Positions 27,151 through 37,120 of a stretch of DNA of 64,000 nt are shown piece by piece (position 1 is the stretch's first letter; each line of letters begins with the position of its first letter). Source of the DNA: Levilactobacillus zymae DSM 19395 (GTDB taxonomy: Bacteria > Bacillota > Bacilli > Lactobacillales > Lactobacillaceae); contig NZ_AZDW01000022.1 of NCBI RefSeq assembly GCF_001434115.1, forward strand, positions 1-64,000, in the 5' to 3' direction. The position numbers and the translations under genes are program-made. A model generated the notes under the pieces. It had not been told where the DNA came from, ran no database searches, and was given only the letters and a program-made list of their open reading frames with translations.

Positions 27151-27531
27151 ATGCCTAACACCAATCAACCCGATGAGGCGACCCGCGCCAAGATTCGGCG
27201 AAAAAAACTAAAGACCAAGGTCGGCGACGAAATCTGGGACCGTTACCAGCGCAGCGTTAAGAACGGGATCCTGACCCAGAAGGAAGCCGACGCGGCCATG
27301 CTGGTCGAACACAAGAAGGCCGTCACCAAGAAGAATCGCGAACGCAAGGCCAAGGGCCCCAAGCCTAAGAGTAAAAAGGTCCTCCACCGCGAGCACGCCC
27401 AGAAGCGCGCCGCCAAGGAGTGGGAAGACCGCAAGCACCCCACCGGTCACCGCGCCCGGCGCCGCATGAACGACTATGCCGACCCGGAAACGTATCAATT
27501 GAGTCGACGGTCGGGGGGCCGGCGACGGTAA
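27151..27531 (+). CDS. Small, very basic protein of unknown function
   Basis: A 126-residue protein dominated by Lys and Arg, with a central run VTKKNRERKAKGPKPKSKKV and a C-terminus ending in SGGRRR. It has no signal peptide or membrane segment. The charge suggests nucleic-acid or ribosome binding, but no known fold is visible. GIWDRYQRSVKNG-like text does not match a family I know. AAAGGAG is properly placed before the ATG and the product is encoded with the local GC-rich codon pattern, so I regard it as a real gene. A strong terminator follows. Confidence 0.65.
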   Translation: MPNTNQPDEATRAKIRRKKLKTKVGDEIWDRYQRSVKNGILTQKEADAAMLVEHKKAVTKKNRERKAKGPKPKSKKVLHREHAQKRAAKEWEDRKHPTGHRARRRMNDYADPETYQLSRRSGGRRR

Positions 27532-27544
27532 TTCCAGCATAAGC

Positions 27545-27587
27545 AAAAGTAGTTCCCATCCCCTTTTCGGATGAGAGCTACTTTTTT
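27545..27587. terminator. Bidirectional terminator
   Basis: AAAAGTAGTTCCCATCC pairs (two mismatches) with GGATGAGAGCTACTTTT around a short loop, followed by a T7 run. It lies between two convergent genes. Confidence 0.85.
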
Positions 27588-27589
27588 TG

Positions 27590-30500
27590 TTAGTGATGGC
27601 GGCGTAAGAATCCCATGGCGCCTAAACAGCTAGTTAACAGCGCTAGTCCCAACCATTGAAAGAAGTTGGTAGACCGTTCGGCCGTCTGGGGAAGCTGAGC
27701 TTGAAATTGAACCTGCTGGCGTTGATGAGGCGTTATGGTCGTTAGGTTACGACGGCTCGGCTTCGATTGCGGTTTAGTACCGGTGGCCGTCGGTGGCGTT
27801 GGCACGATGTTGCTGTTCTGGTGGCCGCCCACTATTAGTGGTGTTGGCTTGGGCGCAGCAGTGGACGCCGTTGGTTGGTTGGCAGTCGCCTGGGGGTGCG
27901 GTGCTGGCGTCGTTGTGGTGAGGTCCGACTGGGATTGCGTGATGGGCCCCTGTGGCTGGACCGGCTGCGGTTGCGGCGCTGGCTGGGGATCTGGAACCGT
28001 GGTTGGCTGTGGTATGGGTTGAGGTGTCGGCTTAGGCGTTGGAACTGGCTGTGGCGTTGGTTTGGGGGTCGGCTTGGGCGTCGGAACTGGTTGTGGCATT
28101 GGTTTGGGGGTCGGCTTAGGCGTCGGAATTGGTTGTGGCGTTGGCTTGGGGGTCGGCTTGGGGGTCGGTTTGGGCGTTGGAACCGGTTGTGGTGTTGGCC
28201 TGGGTGTCGGCTTAGGCATCGGAACTGGCTGCGGCGTTGGTGTTGGTTTGGGTTTCGGCTTGGGCGCCGGAACTGGCTGCGGCGTTGGTTGAGGAATTGG
28301 GGCGTAACTGACCCGAACCAGAACATCGTTACTATCTTGAGCCATCCCCACAGCCGGCACCCGGGTTAAGTCCCCAGTAGCTATCGTCATCGCCACCACC
28401 CGTTGCCCCACTACCTGTGGATTCTGGACCGCCGGGAACTGAAATTTCTGATCAGGGGCGACCAAATACCATCCCAGTATCGTTGGTTGATCCGCTGCCG
28501 TGAGCGGTGGCAACGATGCCGTATCGGCGTGTTGATAATGGCTTACTTCTTGCGTAACTTGATTGGTCACGGTCAGGAAAGTCATGGTCTGGGTGCTTGG
28601 CGCAACTACGGGAAGTCCCTGAGCATCGACGTAGAAAATATCTTCGTGTTTGACCTCGCGTTGCGCCGTGATGTTCGGCGCCACCAGAATCTCATAATTT
28701 TTCACTGGCGCTTGACTGGACGCAAACACGATTTGCTGGGTTGGGTCCTGGACAACGTGATAGTGCTGTTGTTGGAGCGGCTCTAGATACGGCTTACTGG
28801 AGAATTGACTGGTAGTTCCCCATTTCCCCCGTAGACTTGGATCCTGGGTGTAATCTAACGACTTTAAAATCTTTCCCGTGGCGACGTCCTTGATGGTCAC
28901 TGTGGCACGATTCGCGGGATTGTAAATCATAATAATTCCTTGGTTGAATCCTTGGAAGGGCACTTGGTGCAAATCCGCAACTTGTTGCCATAAGTCACCA
29001 TTTCTATCAGGACTAGTAACCGCCATTTGGTAGAGATAATCTGGTAAATCCTTAACATAAGTTATCAAGGATTGCGTTGGCGACGCTAGCTGTTGAAACC
29101 GAGCGCTGATGGGCTGGTTTTGAGCGTCCCGAATGACCGTCTGTTGGTTCTGGGGGTCAACGCTAAGATAACGGATGTCCACGTTCCAGGGGGCCACATC
29201 CCGGTAGAACAAGATTGTTACTTGTTGCGACCGGGGGCCAAATACCAGGTTCGAGTTCGTGAGTTGCTGTGCTTTTCCATTTCCCGCTAAAAAGTCTTGA
29301 TATTGACCGGTTCCCGTCAAGGTTAGCGACGCTAGATGTAACCCCTTATTCAGTTGTGTTTGGATCAACGTCTGAACCGCTGGGGCCGTTTTCAAATCGG
29401 TCGTTGCCCCCAATGTTCCCGAAATGACTGCCGCGGGCCCCACCGTTAGTTGTTTACCATCTGCTTGTAAGAGCTGGGCTTGCACGGTCACGATGCCCTC
29501 TTTTGCCGCTAACCTATACGGTTGAATGATGATACCGTCGAATTTATCTTGCGCATCCGACCAAGCAGCCGTTAAGCTACCATCGGCAACAGATGAATCC
29601 GCTTGTAGCTGATACCACGTCAGTGTATTGGCGTTAACGTTTCCCACATTGGCGGTCGACGGAAAACTATTTTGGTAAAGATCGTGTTGAGCTGGGTCTA
29701 ATCCCGTAATCGGTAAGTTCTGATTACGTTGGTCCTTAATGATAAATGACGGTGTCGTGTACCCCAATTGCGTCGTCGCTAATTCCTGCGGTAACACGAT
29801 TGGGGTGAGTAAAATATGTTGGTCACCCATACTAATGGTCTTAAGGTGTTGGTCTGAAGCCAGCGGCGAAATATCCGCAATTTGATTGTGGTCTAACTCA
29901 ACCTCCGTCAGCTGCTTTTTATCGGCTAAGGCGGAAATATCATTGATGGCAAAGCTACTAATATTGACACTGGTTAGCTCTTGAAGGGACTTAAGCGCCC
30001 GAATGTCCCACAAATTTCCGGCCTGAAGTCCCCCTTTCCGCGCGTAAAAGCCAACTAGGGGGTCGGGGGACAGATAAATTGTTTTGAGATGGGTGGCGTT
30101 TTGTAAGCCTTCTAACGAATACATCCCCGTTAACGCCCAATAATACTGCGTGGGCGTTTTACCATCGTTGTTGACGGATTGTAACGACTGCTGAGAAAAC
30201 AGGTCCGTCAGGTCTGTGGCCATCTGAGCCTTCGTAAACTGTTGACGAAATTCATTGAAGGTTTTGTATTGACGGCTAAAATTATTTTCCCAGATAAAGT
30301 CTTGCAGGGCGCCATCCGGTAGCCACTCGTCGATGTATAGTGGATGGTGCCCATCCGCATAAACCAGTGACGACCCCTTGTCTTCCCCCTTAGCGTCTAT
30401 CGCAATATGATTGGCGTACGATTCTCCTTGCCAATTGAAAGCCCCCGGAACCTGATAATTCGGGCTATAGTGATCTACCCGGCGTAAATCCGTATCTTGC

Positions 30501-31006
30501 CCCGCTCCATCTTGATGAACATAGGTTGATTGGGGCCGGATTTGCTTAGGAATCGTCAACCCTTGGTGTGGTTGCGCCGGCACGATGTTCACGAGTTGCT
30601 GCGTGTCGACCGGTGCGATTCCCGCTTGAATCGCTGTGGAATCCGGCTGCGTTACCGGGGTCGCAGAAGCCGCGGGAGTTCCTGACGCCGAGGTCTTCTG
30701 TCGTACTGGCGCTGTTGGTTCATTAGAACCCGCGTGTTGGCCGGAAACCATTGCTTGGGTGCTTGACGATTGGGTTGAATTATCATTCGCTGATTGTACG
30801 TTGGCCTTCAGTCCGACTTGCTTTTGAGTTGCAACGTTCTGCCCATTTTTCTGAATACCGGATGCTAACGCCGGTTGCTGGTCTGCATGTGCCTGGGTTA
30901 AATTGGCATTGAGTAATAACAAGGCTGTTCCGGCCACCGTCCCGGCCGCAACCCATTGCCGCTGTCGTTTTTTCCCCACTTCTAATTTTCGTTTCACGAT
31001 TGCCAC
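27590..31006 (-). CDS. LPQTA-anchored surface protein with leucine-rich and proline-rich regions
   Basis: A protein of about 1138 residues. An atypical basic signal peptide ([14 protein letters not shown] then [14 protein letters not shown]) precedes a Ser/Thr/Gln-rich stretch. Leucine-rich-repeat-like segments lie near residues 300-400 ([45 protein letters not shown]), followed by beta-rich domains and one MucBP-like unit. Then comes a wall-spanning Pro-Lys-Thr repeat ([15 protein letters not shown]), encoded at about 28010-28290. The end is LPQTAERS, a hydrophobic helix and RRHH, the sortase signal. It likely mediates adhesion. The GTG at 31006 follows GGAG; the longer frame to 31069 lacks a ribosome site. 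Confidence 0.85.
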   Translation of the reverse strand: MAIVKRKLEVGKKRQRQWVAAGTVAGTALLLLNANLTQAHADQQPALASGIQKNGQNVATQKQVGLKANVQSANDNSTQSSSTQAMVSGQHAGSNEPTAPVRQKTSASGTPAASATPVTQPDSTAIQAGIAPVDTQQLVNIVPAQPHQGLTIPKQIRPQSTYVHQDGAGQDTDLRRVDHYSPNYQVPGAFNWQGESYANHIAIDAKGEDKGSSLVYADGHHPLYIDEWLPDGALQDFIWENNFSRQYKTFNEFRQQFTKAQMATDLTDLFSQQSLQSVNNDGKTPTQYYWALTGMYSLEGLQNATHLKTIYLSPDPLVGFYARKGGLQAGNLWDIRALKSLQELTSVNISSFAINDISALADKKQLTEVELDHNQIADISPLASDQHLKTISMGDQHILLTPIVLPQELATTQLGYTTPSFIIKDQRNQNLPITGLDPAQHDLYQNSFPSTANVGNVNANTLTWYQLQADSSVADGSLTAAWSDAQDKFDGIIIQPYRLAAKEGIVTVQAQLLQADGKQLTVGPAAVISGTLGATTDLKTAPAVQTLIQTQLNKGLHLASLTLTGTGQYQDFLAGNGKAQQLTNSNLVFGPRSQQVTILFYRDVAPWNVDIRYLSVDPQNQQTVIRDAQNQPISARFQQLASPTQSLITYVKDLPDYLYQMAVTSPDRNGDLWQQVADLHQVPFQGFNQGIIMIYNPANRATVTIKDVATGKILKSLDYTQDPSLRGKWGTTSQFSSKPYLEPLQQQHYHVVQDPTQQIVFASSQAPVKNYEILVAPNITAQREVKHEDIFYVDAQGLPVVAPSTQTMTFLTVTNQVTQEVSHYQHADTASLPPLTAADQPTILGWYLVAPDQKFQFPAVQNPQVVGQRVVAMTIATGDLTRVPAVGMAQDSNDVLVRVSYAPIPQPTPQPVPAPKPKPKPTPTPQPVPMPKPTPRPTPQPVPTPKPTPKPTPKPTPQPIPTPKPTPKPMPQPVPTPKPTPKPTPQPVPTPKPTPQPIPQPTTVPDPQPAPQPQPVQPQGPITQSQSDLTTTTPAPHPQATANQPTASTAAPKPTPLIVGGHQNSNIVPTPPTATGTKPQSKPSRRNLTTITPHQRQQVQFQAQLPQTAERSTNFFQWLGLALLTSCLGAMGFLRRHH
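28010..28300 (-). repeat. Tandem proline-rich coding repeat
   Basis: Short imperfect repeats encode alternating PTPKP, PKPTPQP and PVPTPKP units in the cell-wall spacer of the surface protein. The near-identical units make this a likely site of length variation. Confidence 0.75.
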
Positions 31007-31158
31007 CCCTACTCCTTTTGAGATTAATCGTTCCGCGACAACTATAGGTCGGAAATGTTGGGTTTTCAATACCTACAATCATTTTTAGTATAAAGCACAT
31101 AATAAAACGTGCATTTCTTATTATAGTTGTAATATTGCGACAAATTGCTCGCTAAACG

Positions 31159-31213
31159 CCAAAACGCGCCACCTAGATCAACGGTTGAGTTGATTTGGGT
31201 GGCGCGTTTTTGG
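31159..31213. terminator. Terminator between two surface-protein genes
   Basis: AAAACGCGCCACC pairs with GGTGGCGCGTTTT at the base of a longer imperfect stem (extended by TAGATCAA/TTGATTTG) with T-runs on both strands. It ends the gene at 31319 on the minus strand. Confidence 0.85.
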
Positions 31214-31318
31214 TTAATCGTTTTGAATCTAGGCCTGTTAATTATTGGTTACTGATTCTATCAAAAATCAATCTGTACCAGTTTAAGCATTCGTATCCTT
31301 AAAATCGATCTAGGTACT

Positions 31319-34300
31319 TTATTTAACTAAATTATGGTTCGCCGTAACGTAACCACCAGCTACGCGGTAACGTAACGTACCGTGTGCTGAGTAGTCCCAA
31401 CCCTGAACCTTCAGCTGTTTGTTAGCCGCGATTCCGCGTAATCGGTGCTTTAATTCAGCCTCTTTGTAGAGCGTGACGCGGTGCTTAGTCCTAATCGTCC
31501 GAGGCATCTTCAGCTTCCCAGCTTGGACCTGTTGCTTGTTGGCCGTGATATACGCCCCATTCGTCAACTGGAAGACCAGTGACTGACCACGATGGATCAA
31601 ACGCTTGGTTCGTAAGACTTGACCTTGACGGTAATGATGCTTCACCTTCCCAGTCAATTTGGCCGACTTGTACCCCGAAAGGCCCTTCGCATTAATGACC
31701 GTTACCCGTTTAACCAGCTTCGTGTAGTCCGCATTTTGGACGTAACTCGAACTAGCCGTGATGTACCCGGTTTGCTTGTACGTCTTGGACTTCCGATTGA
31801 CGTCGCGCACGTGGAACCGCAGACGGCCATTCTTCGCCTTGACCGTCCCTAAGACCGCGAACTCTGGTTGGTGCATTTGCGGTTGCTTACTAAACGAGTT
31901 CATCCGGGCACCCTTAGAGAAGTTCGGCTTCCGGTACAGTGCCAAACCGCGAACCCCGATCACCTTAGCAGGTGTCTTTTTAGCCGTTGGTTTCGTTGCA
32001 CTTGGCGTCGTTGGCTGCGACGGTTCCGGCTTGGTCACACTTGGCTTGGAAGTTTCCGGCTTGCTTACGCCAGGCGTTGCACTTCCTGAAGTTGAGCCTC
32101 CCGGCGTCGAAGTCCCTGGTGCTGTTGAACCCGGATGCGTTGCTCCTGGTGTCGTTGAACCTGGGTGCGTCGTTGCCGTATGGTCCATTGCCGTTAATTC
32201 AGCTGCATCAACTTGGTTCCCCTGAGCATCGACCGTTAATAAGGACAGCTTGTTGCCATCAATTTTAACCGTCAAGAAAGTCTTTTGTTTCTTGTTCGCT
32301 TCGGTTTGAATCATGTCCCAAACTTCAGGTTGGTTCGGCCGAATGTCGTACGTCTTTTCGCCGGTATGTCCCGCCGCGATATAGGTCGTCCCATGCGCGG
32401 CCTTTTTACCTCCGACCAGTGGGAACGTCCGCCCGTATGAGTGGTCATGGCCACTAAAGACCACATCGATACCCAATTCATCACATACTGGTGGTAACAT
32501 CTTGTTAAACATCGTTGAACGCGAATCGGCCGGGTTTTTGTTGTAGGCTGGTTGGTGGGTCGTCACCACCCGCCAAGTCTTCTTAGACGCCTGCATATCT
32601 TGCTTCAACCAGTCCAATTCCCGCTGCATTTCTTTAGGATCATCCGTCCAACCAATTGATGCGATGTGCATGTTGCCGTAGTCGACTGAATACGTCCCCT
32701 TGCGGACCGTCTTCGGCCCATTGCCGTTAGGAACCCCCAGCATCTCGATGGACTTAGACCCATCGTCCCCCATGTACTCATGGTTCCCCATCACGTGGAG
32801 CATATCCATCGAATCGTAATACGGGTGTTCATCAAAGATTCGGGCCGTGGCTTCGGCTTCCGTATAGAGGGTTTGGTCATCGTTAAAGTCCCCGACGTGA
32901 ATACCAAAGGCTGGTTTATCCTGAGACTTTTCTACGCCGTTCAGGAAATTATCGAAATCGTTCAATTGACCATAGTTACCAACCTGGGTATCCCCAAAGA
33001 CGTTAAACGAAAACTTATTACTATCCGTAAGCGTCGTAAAATGCCGAACGGCTGACCAATTAGTGCCATCCCCTACGCGGTACGCGTAGGACGTTCCCGG
33101 CTTAAGTCCCTTAGCATCAACTCGGTTAACCGTCACGGCACTGGTATCACTGTCGTAAGTAAACAGCGAATTCCGCCCACTCTGGCTCGTCTTAAAGGCC
33201 TTGTCCTTGTTTGCCGCGTAGTCTTTGTCCGTGGCGATTTGCATCAATGACTGAATGGTATGATCAACGGGCTTGGTCATCCAGGTAATCGTCTTCCGCG
33301 TCGTTGGGTCTTGTGATGCCCCCGTCAACAAGTGCGATGGCACTTCACTGGTCTTGTCTCCCGGTGCATAAATGATCGTTGGGGCTAAGAAACTATGCGC
33401 TGCCCCGTTATCCGCACCAATTTTGATTTTTCCTGCCTGCGTCGGCAGCTTATCCGTTGGGACTTCACCTTGAGCATTCGTTTTGCCTAACGTAACGGAC
33501 TGGCCGTTAGCCGTTACCGCAAAGACGTCTACCCCGGTTGCGGGTTTACCTGCAGCGTCTAAAATCGTGACCGTATTCTTCAGTCCCGCCACAAATGGGG
33601 TGTGCTTGACCTGATAATCGGCCTGCGCCTTAACCGTGTGTTCTTCCGATGCCACGGTCAACGCCATATCAGTCGGTGCGGCGTCCTTCAGTTCAACCGC
33701 ACCGCTCAGTAATTGATACGTTAACGGGGCATCGGCCGGCGTATCCCGCGGAACGTTTAAGGTAACGGTCATCAGTGGCTTGGTCTTATCGGTACCTAAA
33801 TTCTTTAGCGTAAAGGTCGTTGTGCCGTCCTTTGACTCGGTCGCATACCCGTTTTGTTTGCTATCCTCAACCGCGTAATCAACGGACTTAATGGTAAAGC
33901 CCGGTGCCAACTTCATCTTAAAGACGGCCGACTTCAACTTCGTTAAATCATCGGCGGTAATGTTAAATTTGGCCGTATCGCCTAATTTTACGGTTTTATC
34001 CAATTGATTCAGGTGAATCCCCGTAGCTTGGTTGGCTTTCACCGTAAAGTACGCTTCTTTTTCGGTCTTGTTCCCGAACTTATCCACCGCCACGACCTTC
34101 ACGTGGTGCGTCCCGTTCATGAACTTGAGACCCTTGAGCGTAATCAAACCATCCTTATCCGGAATAAAGTGGGTCTTATCTGCTGAATAGTCATGGTCAT
34201 CCACGTAAACTTTACTATTGTCCCAGTCAATCCCCGACATATTCGGATCATCCGGATCATCGTGCAACTTAGTGGTAATCGTCACGTTGCTATCCGTAAA

Positions 34301-36361
34301 GGTCTTCCCGGCCACGTCGATACTATCAACGATGGGATTCTTCAGGTCATCCTTGTTCACACCGTAGACCGCCCGAATGTTATCCACGAAGATATGGCCT
34401 TTAGCGGCTTTACCACCACCTGGCATCCCCGTCTTAACGGACATTACCCGAATTGCCAGTTTTGAATCGATGCGAATGGGATAAGCCACGCCATCCGGAA
34501 GTGGGGCTTCCACGTACTTCCAGCCCGTCCAATCAATCCCAGTTGACGTATCCACGAAGTCCAACGGCATCGCGGCGTTCGCCCCGTCATGGATGGCCAT
34601 CCGTAGCCAATCGCCCTGGGCTTCTGGCGTAGCGTAGACCCACATTCCGATACTCTTAGGCGCACTCGGAACATTAATAGACTGGTCTTTAGGCCCAGCG
34701 TAGGAACCGGCCGTTTTGTTGTTCAACGATGAGTCCGTGTAGTCAAAGTCCACCCGGAGGGCCTTTTTCCCAAAACGAACCTCGCCGTCGTCTGCGGTCA
34801 CCGTTGAGATGCCACCCTTCACGGCCGGAACTGAAGTACTTGAAGTCCAATCCGGCACACCATCTTCAAAGTCAACGATGGTTTTAGGCAATTGGCCGAC
34901 TTGAACGTTCACTTGCGCTTCTAAGCCACTGACGCTGGGGAGTGTGGCCTTAATGGTACCACCAGCACTACCTTTGACCCCTTGGAACTCGTCATAACCC
35001 GACATGACTCCTAGATTAGCAGGGCAGTCCCACTTAACTTCATCATCTTTTAAGTGAACTTCCCGTTGTCCCGCGTAAGCCGTTAAATTTAGCGACCGCT
35101 TTTCTCCCGGTGCCAAACTAAGTTCCTTGTTTAAGAAGCTCAAACGGTCTGGCTTAGCCAGGGTAACGGTACTCTTCCCTAAGACCTTATTACCTTGCTT
35201 TAATTCGACCGTCACATTTCCAGTCTTACCGTTAGACGTAAAGACGCCTTGGTTATCAATCGAGCCCAAAGACTTGTCATCGATCGTCCAAGTCAGCCCA
35301 GACGTAGGAAGTTTCGCGTCATAGCCAGCTGCATCGACCCCACTCGCCTTAAAATCAACCTTAGTGCCGGCTAAGTAGGCTTGATCTTTTGGGGACACTT
35401 CGGCACGGTCCAATTGATGGTCGGACTTGGCGTTCGTCACAATCAGCCAACTCGTGCTGACCTTCCGTTCCGAACGGTCGGATGGGCGATTTTTTAAGGA
35501 CAGGTCCTTTTCGCCGGGTGTCCGGGAGAGGTAAGTCGTCGAGCCCCCGCCATCAAAATTAATCGCGTCCACGGCTCCCTTATCTTTCATCAGTTTAGCC
35601 AACTCGGATAAACTCATCCCGTCGGAATATGGAGGTTGTTGCCCATCAACGGAGACAAAGAAGACCGTGCCATCCGCCTTGATACCAACCGCCGTATGTG
35701 CCGAATGCGGCGTGCCCGGTACGCCCTTTAAACTATCGGCGGACTGAACCTGTCCGTCTTTGACCAGTCGGCCTAAACCGCCCAGTGCTTGTTCTAGGTT
35801 GCCCTTTTCCTTGTCGTAATCGGCTTGATCCCCAATTACCGGTTTACCCGCTCTAGTCAATCCAAAGAAACTTTCACCGCTATTGGGTTTAGACGCGTGA
35901 ATCTCTTTTCCGTCCTTGATAATGGTCCCCGAGGGTTCCCCGGAACTCATGTTAAAGAAATCGGCGTTGACGGCCGCTACCACTTGGTGTCCCTTCTTAA
36001 TTGCCGCGTTCGCTTGGTCCCGCACGGTCTGCAAACCATACTTCTCTCCGTCATCGGGCAGCCCCGGACGCAAAGTAGCATTCTTACTAAAATCAACGGA
36101 GACCGTGTGCACGACGTCTTGGCTGTTTTTATCCCCAATAAAAGCTGACCGATTATCCGTCACTCCGGGAGCCAATTCGTTTGATGAGCTTTCAATCGGG
36201 TGATCGTACCCCTTAGCGTCATCGGCTTTAGGTTGGACGACCGGCCCCGCAGTTGTTGCTTGGCGTTGCATGGTATTCGCCTGGGCAACCGGTGTCATCA
36301 ATGGTGTTAAAACTAGGGCAATCGCCAAGGTAGCGCCTAATTGCCGTCTTTTCTTCATCAT
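31319..36361 (-). CDS. Giant secreted phosphodiester glycosidase / metallophosphoesterase fusion
   Basis: About 1680 residues. A signal peptide (MMKKRRQLGATLAIALVLTPLMTPVAQA) precedes a NAGPA-type phosphodiester glycosidase domain (HTAVGIKADGTVFFVSVDGQ, AINFDGGGSTTYL). Then come a BIG2-like Ig domain, a galactose-binding-like beta-sandwich (VDFEDGVPDW to IFVDNIRAVYG), an Ig-like and a cohesin-like domain. A purple-acid-phosphatase-like unit follows with its metal motifs GDTQVGNYGQ, GDFND, GNHEYM and SGHDHSYGR. After a Pro/Thr/Gly linker there are three Lys/Tyr-rich cell-surface repeats. It may break down glycosyl-phosphate polymers such as teichoic acid. The ATG at 36361 follows AGAGAGGG. Confidence 0.85.
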   Translation of the reverse strand: MMKKRRQLGATLAIALVLTPLMTPVAQANTMQRQATTAGPVVQPKADDAKGYDHPIESSSNELAPGVTDNRSAFIGDKNSQDVVHTVSVDFSKNATLRPGLPDDGEKYGLQTVRDQANAAIKKGHQVVAAVNADFFNMSSGEPSGTIIKDGKEIHASKPNSGESFFGLTRAGKPVIGDQADYDKEKGNLEQALGGLGRLVKDGQVQSADSLKGVPGTPHSAHTAVGIKADGTVFFVSVDGQQPPYSDGMSLSELAKLMKDKGAVDAINFDGGGSTTYLSRTPGEKDLSLKNRPSDRSERKVSTSWLIVTNAKSDHQLDRAEVSPKDQAYLAGTKVDFKASGVDAAGYDAKLPTSGLTWTIDDKSLGSIDNQGVFTSNGKTGNVTVELKQGNKVLGKSTVTLAKPDRLSFLNKELSLAPGEKRSLNLTAYAGQREVHLKDDEVKWDCPANLGVMSGYDEFQGVKGSAGGTIKATLPSVSGLEAQVNVQVGQLPKTIVDFEDGVPDWTSSTSVPAVKGGISTVTADDGEVRFGKKALRVDFDYTDSSLNNKTAGSYAGPKDQSINVPSAPKSIGMWVYATPEAQGDWLRMAIHDGANAAMPLDFVDTSTGIDWTGWKYVEAPLPDGVAYPIRIDSKLAIRVMSVKTGMPGGGKAAKGHIFVDNIRAVYGVNKDDLKNPIVDSIDVAGKTFTDSNVTITTKLHDDPDDPNMSGIDWDNSKVYVDDHDYSADKTHFIPDKDGLITLKGLKFMNGTHHVKVVAVDKFGNKTEKEAYFTVKANQATGIHLNQLDKTVKLGDTAKFNITADDLTKLKSAVFKMKLAPGFTIKSVDYAVEDSKQNGYATESKDGTTTFTLKNLGTDKTKPLMTVTLNVPRDTPADAPLTYQLLSGAVELKDAAPTDMALTVASEEHTVKAQADYQVKHTPFVAGLKNTVTILDAAGKPATGVDVFAVTANGQSVTLGKTNAQGEVPTDKLPTQAGKIKIGADNGAAHSFLAPTIIYAPGDKTSEVPSHLLTGASQDPTTRKTITWMTKPVDHTIQSLMQIATDKDYAANKDKAFKTSQSGRNSLFTYDSDTSAVTVNRVDAKGLKPGTSYAYRVGDGTNWSAVRHFTTLTDSNKFSFNVFGDTQVGNYGQLNDFDNFLNGVEKSQDKPAFGIHVGDFNDDQTLYTEAEATARIFDEHPYYDSMDMLHVMGNHEYMGDDGSKSIEMLGVPNGNGPKTVRKGTYSVDYGNMHIASIGWTDDPKEMQRELDWLKQDMQASKKTWRVVTTHQPAYNKNPADSRSTMFNKMLPPVCDELGIDVVFSGHDHSYGRTFPLVGGKKAAHGTTYIAAGHTGEKTYDIRPNQPEVWDMIQTEANKKQKTFLTVKIDGNKLSLLTVDAQGNQVDAAELTAMDHTATTHPGSTTPGATHPGSTAPGTSTPGGSTSGSATPGVSKPETSKPSVTKPEPSQPTTPSATKPTAKKTPAKVIGVRGLALYRKPNFSKGARMNSFSKQPQMHQPEFAVLGTVKAKNGRLRFHVRDVNRKSKTYKQTGYITASSSYVQNADYTKLVKRVTVINAKGLSGYKSAKLTGKVKHHYRQGQVLRTKRLIHRGQSLVFQLTNGAYITANKQQVQAGKLKMPRTIRTKHRVTLYKEAELKHRLRGIAANKQLKVQGWDYSAHGTLRYRVAGGYVTANHNLVK

Positions 36362-36589
36362 AAATTCAAATCCCTCTCTGTCTGTAAACCTAAAGTATCT
36401 AAGCAACCAGCTTAACGTCACCACCACATCAAGACGATTGTTGTTTTTTCGCATTGAAGTCGTCGTAACTTGAGTATCAGTTTACGGGATTCCAACTTAG
36501 TTTTGGGTAAGTTTACAAAGTCTGTACAGAGATAGCGGAACCTTTACACGTTTATAAAACCTATGATAATGATTAGCTAATTCTAAAAC

Positions 36590-36632
36590 AAAAAGCCGAT
36601 TTCCTAACTTAGAAGTTAGAAAATCGGCTTTT
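36590..36632 (-). terminator. Terminator after tRNA-Gln
   Basis: AAAAGCCGATTT pairs with AAATCGGCTTTT, enclosing a second stem CTAACTT/AAGTTAG. It is followed by T5 on the minus strand. Confidence 0.8.
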
Positions 36633-36638
36633 ACCTTA

Positions 36639-36710
36639 TTGGGTATACTGGGATCGAACCAGTAAATTACGGATTCAGAGTCCGGTGCCTTACCATTTGG
36701 CGAATACCCA
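36639..36710 (-). tRNA. tRNA-Gln (anticodon CUG)
   Basis: A 72-nt cloverleaf on the minus strand: acceptor TGGGTAT/ATACCCA with discriminator A and the U1-A72 pair typical of Gln tRNAs. The anticodon stem CGGA/TCCG carries loop CTCTGAA, giving CUG. The T arm is CTGGTTCGATCCCAG. CCA is not encoded. Confidence 0.9.
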
Positions 36711-36880
36711 ATGAGCTATGGTGTTGTGCGAAACAACTATTTAATAGTACCTTGTTTCCGAATTAGTGTCAACCGATTTTAACGAAAAATGCATAACTCC
36801 TCAGACCAAGAATTTTTATGCACAAGCCGTTGACAATTTTTCTAAAGAAGCGTAAATTAGATGTTGCTAGTCAATGACAT

Positions 36881-36954
36881 TGCCCGCTGGTCAAACTGGT
36901 TTAAGACGTCGCCCTCTCAAGGCGGAGTTACGGGTTCGAGCCCCGTGCGGGTGA
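36881..36954 (+). tRNA. tRNA-Glu (anticodon CUC)
   Basis: A 74-nt cloverleaf. Acceptor TGCCCGC pairs with GCGGGTG, with two wobbles at the end. D stem is GTC/GAC. Anticodon stem TCGCC/GGCGG has loop CTCTCAA, giving CUC. T arm is ACGGGTTCGAGCCCCGT. CCA is not encoded. CUC for Glu is a minor species in Firmicutes, where UUC usually reads both codons. Confidence 0.85.
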
Positions 36955-36960
36955 TCATAT

Positions 36961-37000
36961 AGGCGCTAAACGTTGTGAACTCGACGTTTAGCGCCTTTTC
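36961..37000 (+). terminator. Terminator after tRNA-Glu
   Basis: GGCGCTAAACGT (36962-36973) pairs perfectly with ACGTTTAGCGCC (36984-36995), followed by TTTT. Confidence 0.9.
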
Positions 37001-37079
37001 GTTTGCCTTAATTAAACTGTTATTCTTCGAATTACAAAATTAGAAATAATCATTTAAATATATTAGTTATATCGAATAC

Positions 37080-37116
37080 AAAAAGGGCGCTTCCACCAAA
37101 CGGAAACGTCCTTTTA
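37080..37116 (-). terminator. Terminator of the adhesin gene
   Basis: AAAAGGGCGCTTCC pairs with GGAAACGTCCTTTT, with T5 following on the minus strand. Confidence 0.8.
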
Positions 37117-37120
37117 CAAT

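Noticed and set aside
28010-28300. Regular short repeats resembling a CRISPR array
   Set aside because: They encode an in-frame Pro/Lys/Thr spacer of a surface protein, with no spacers of unique sequence and no cas genes.
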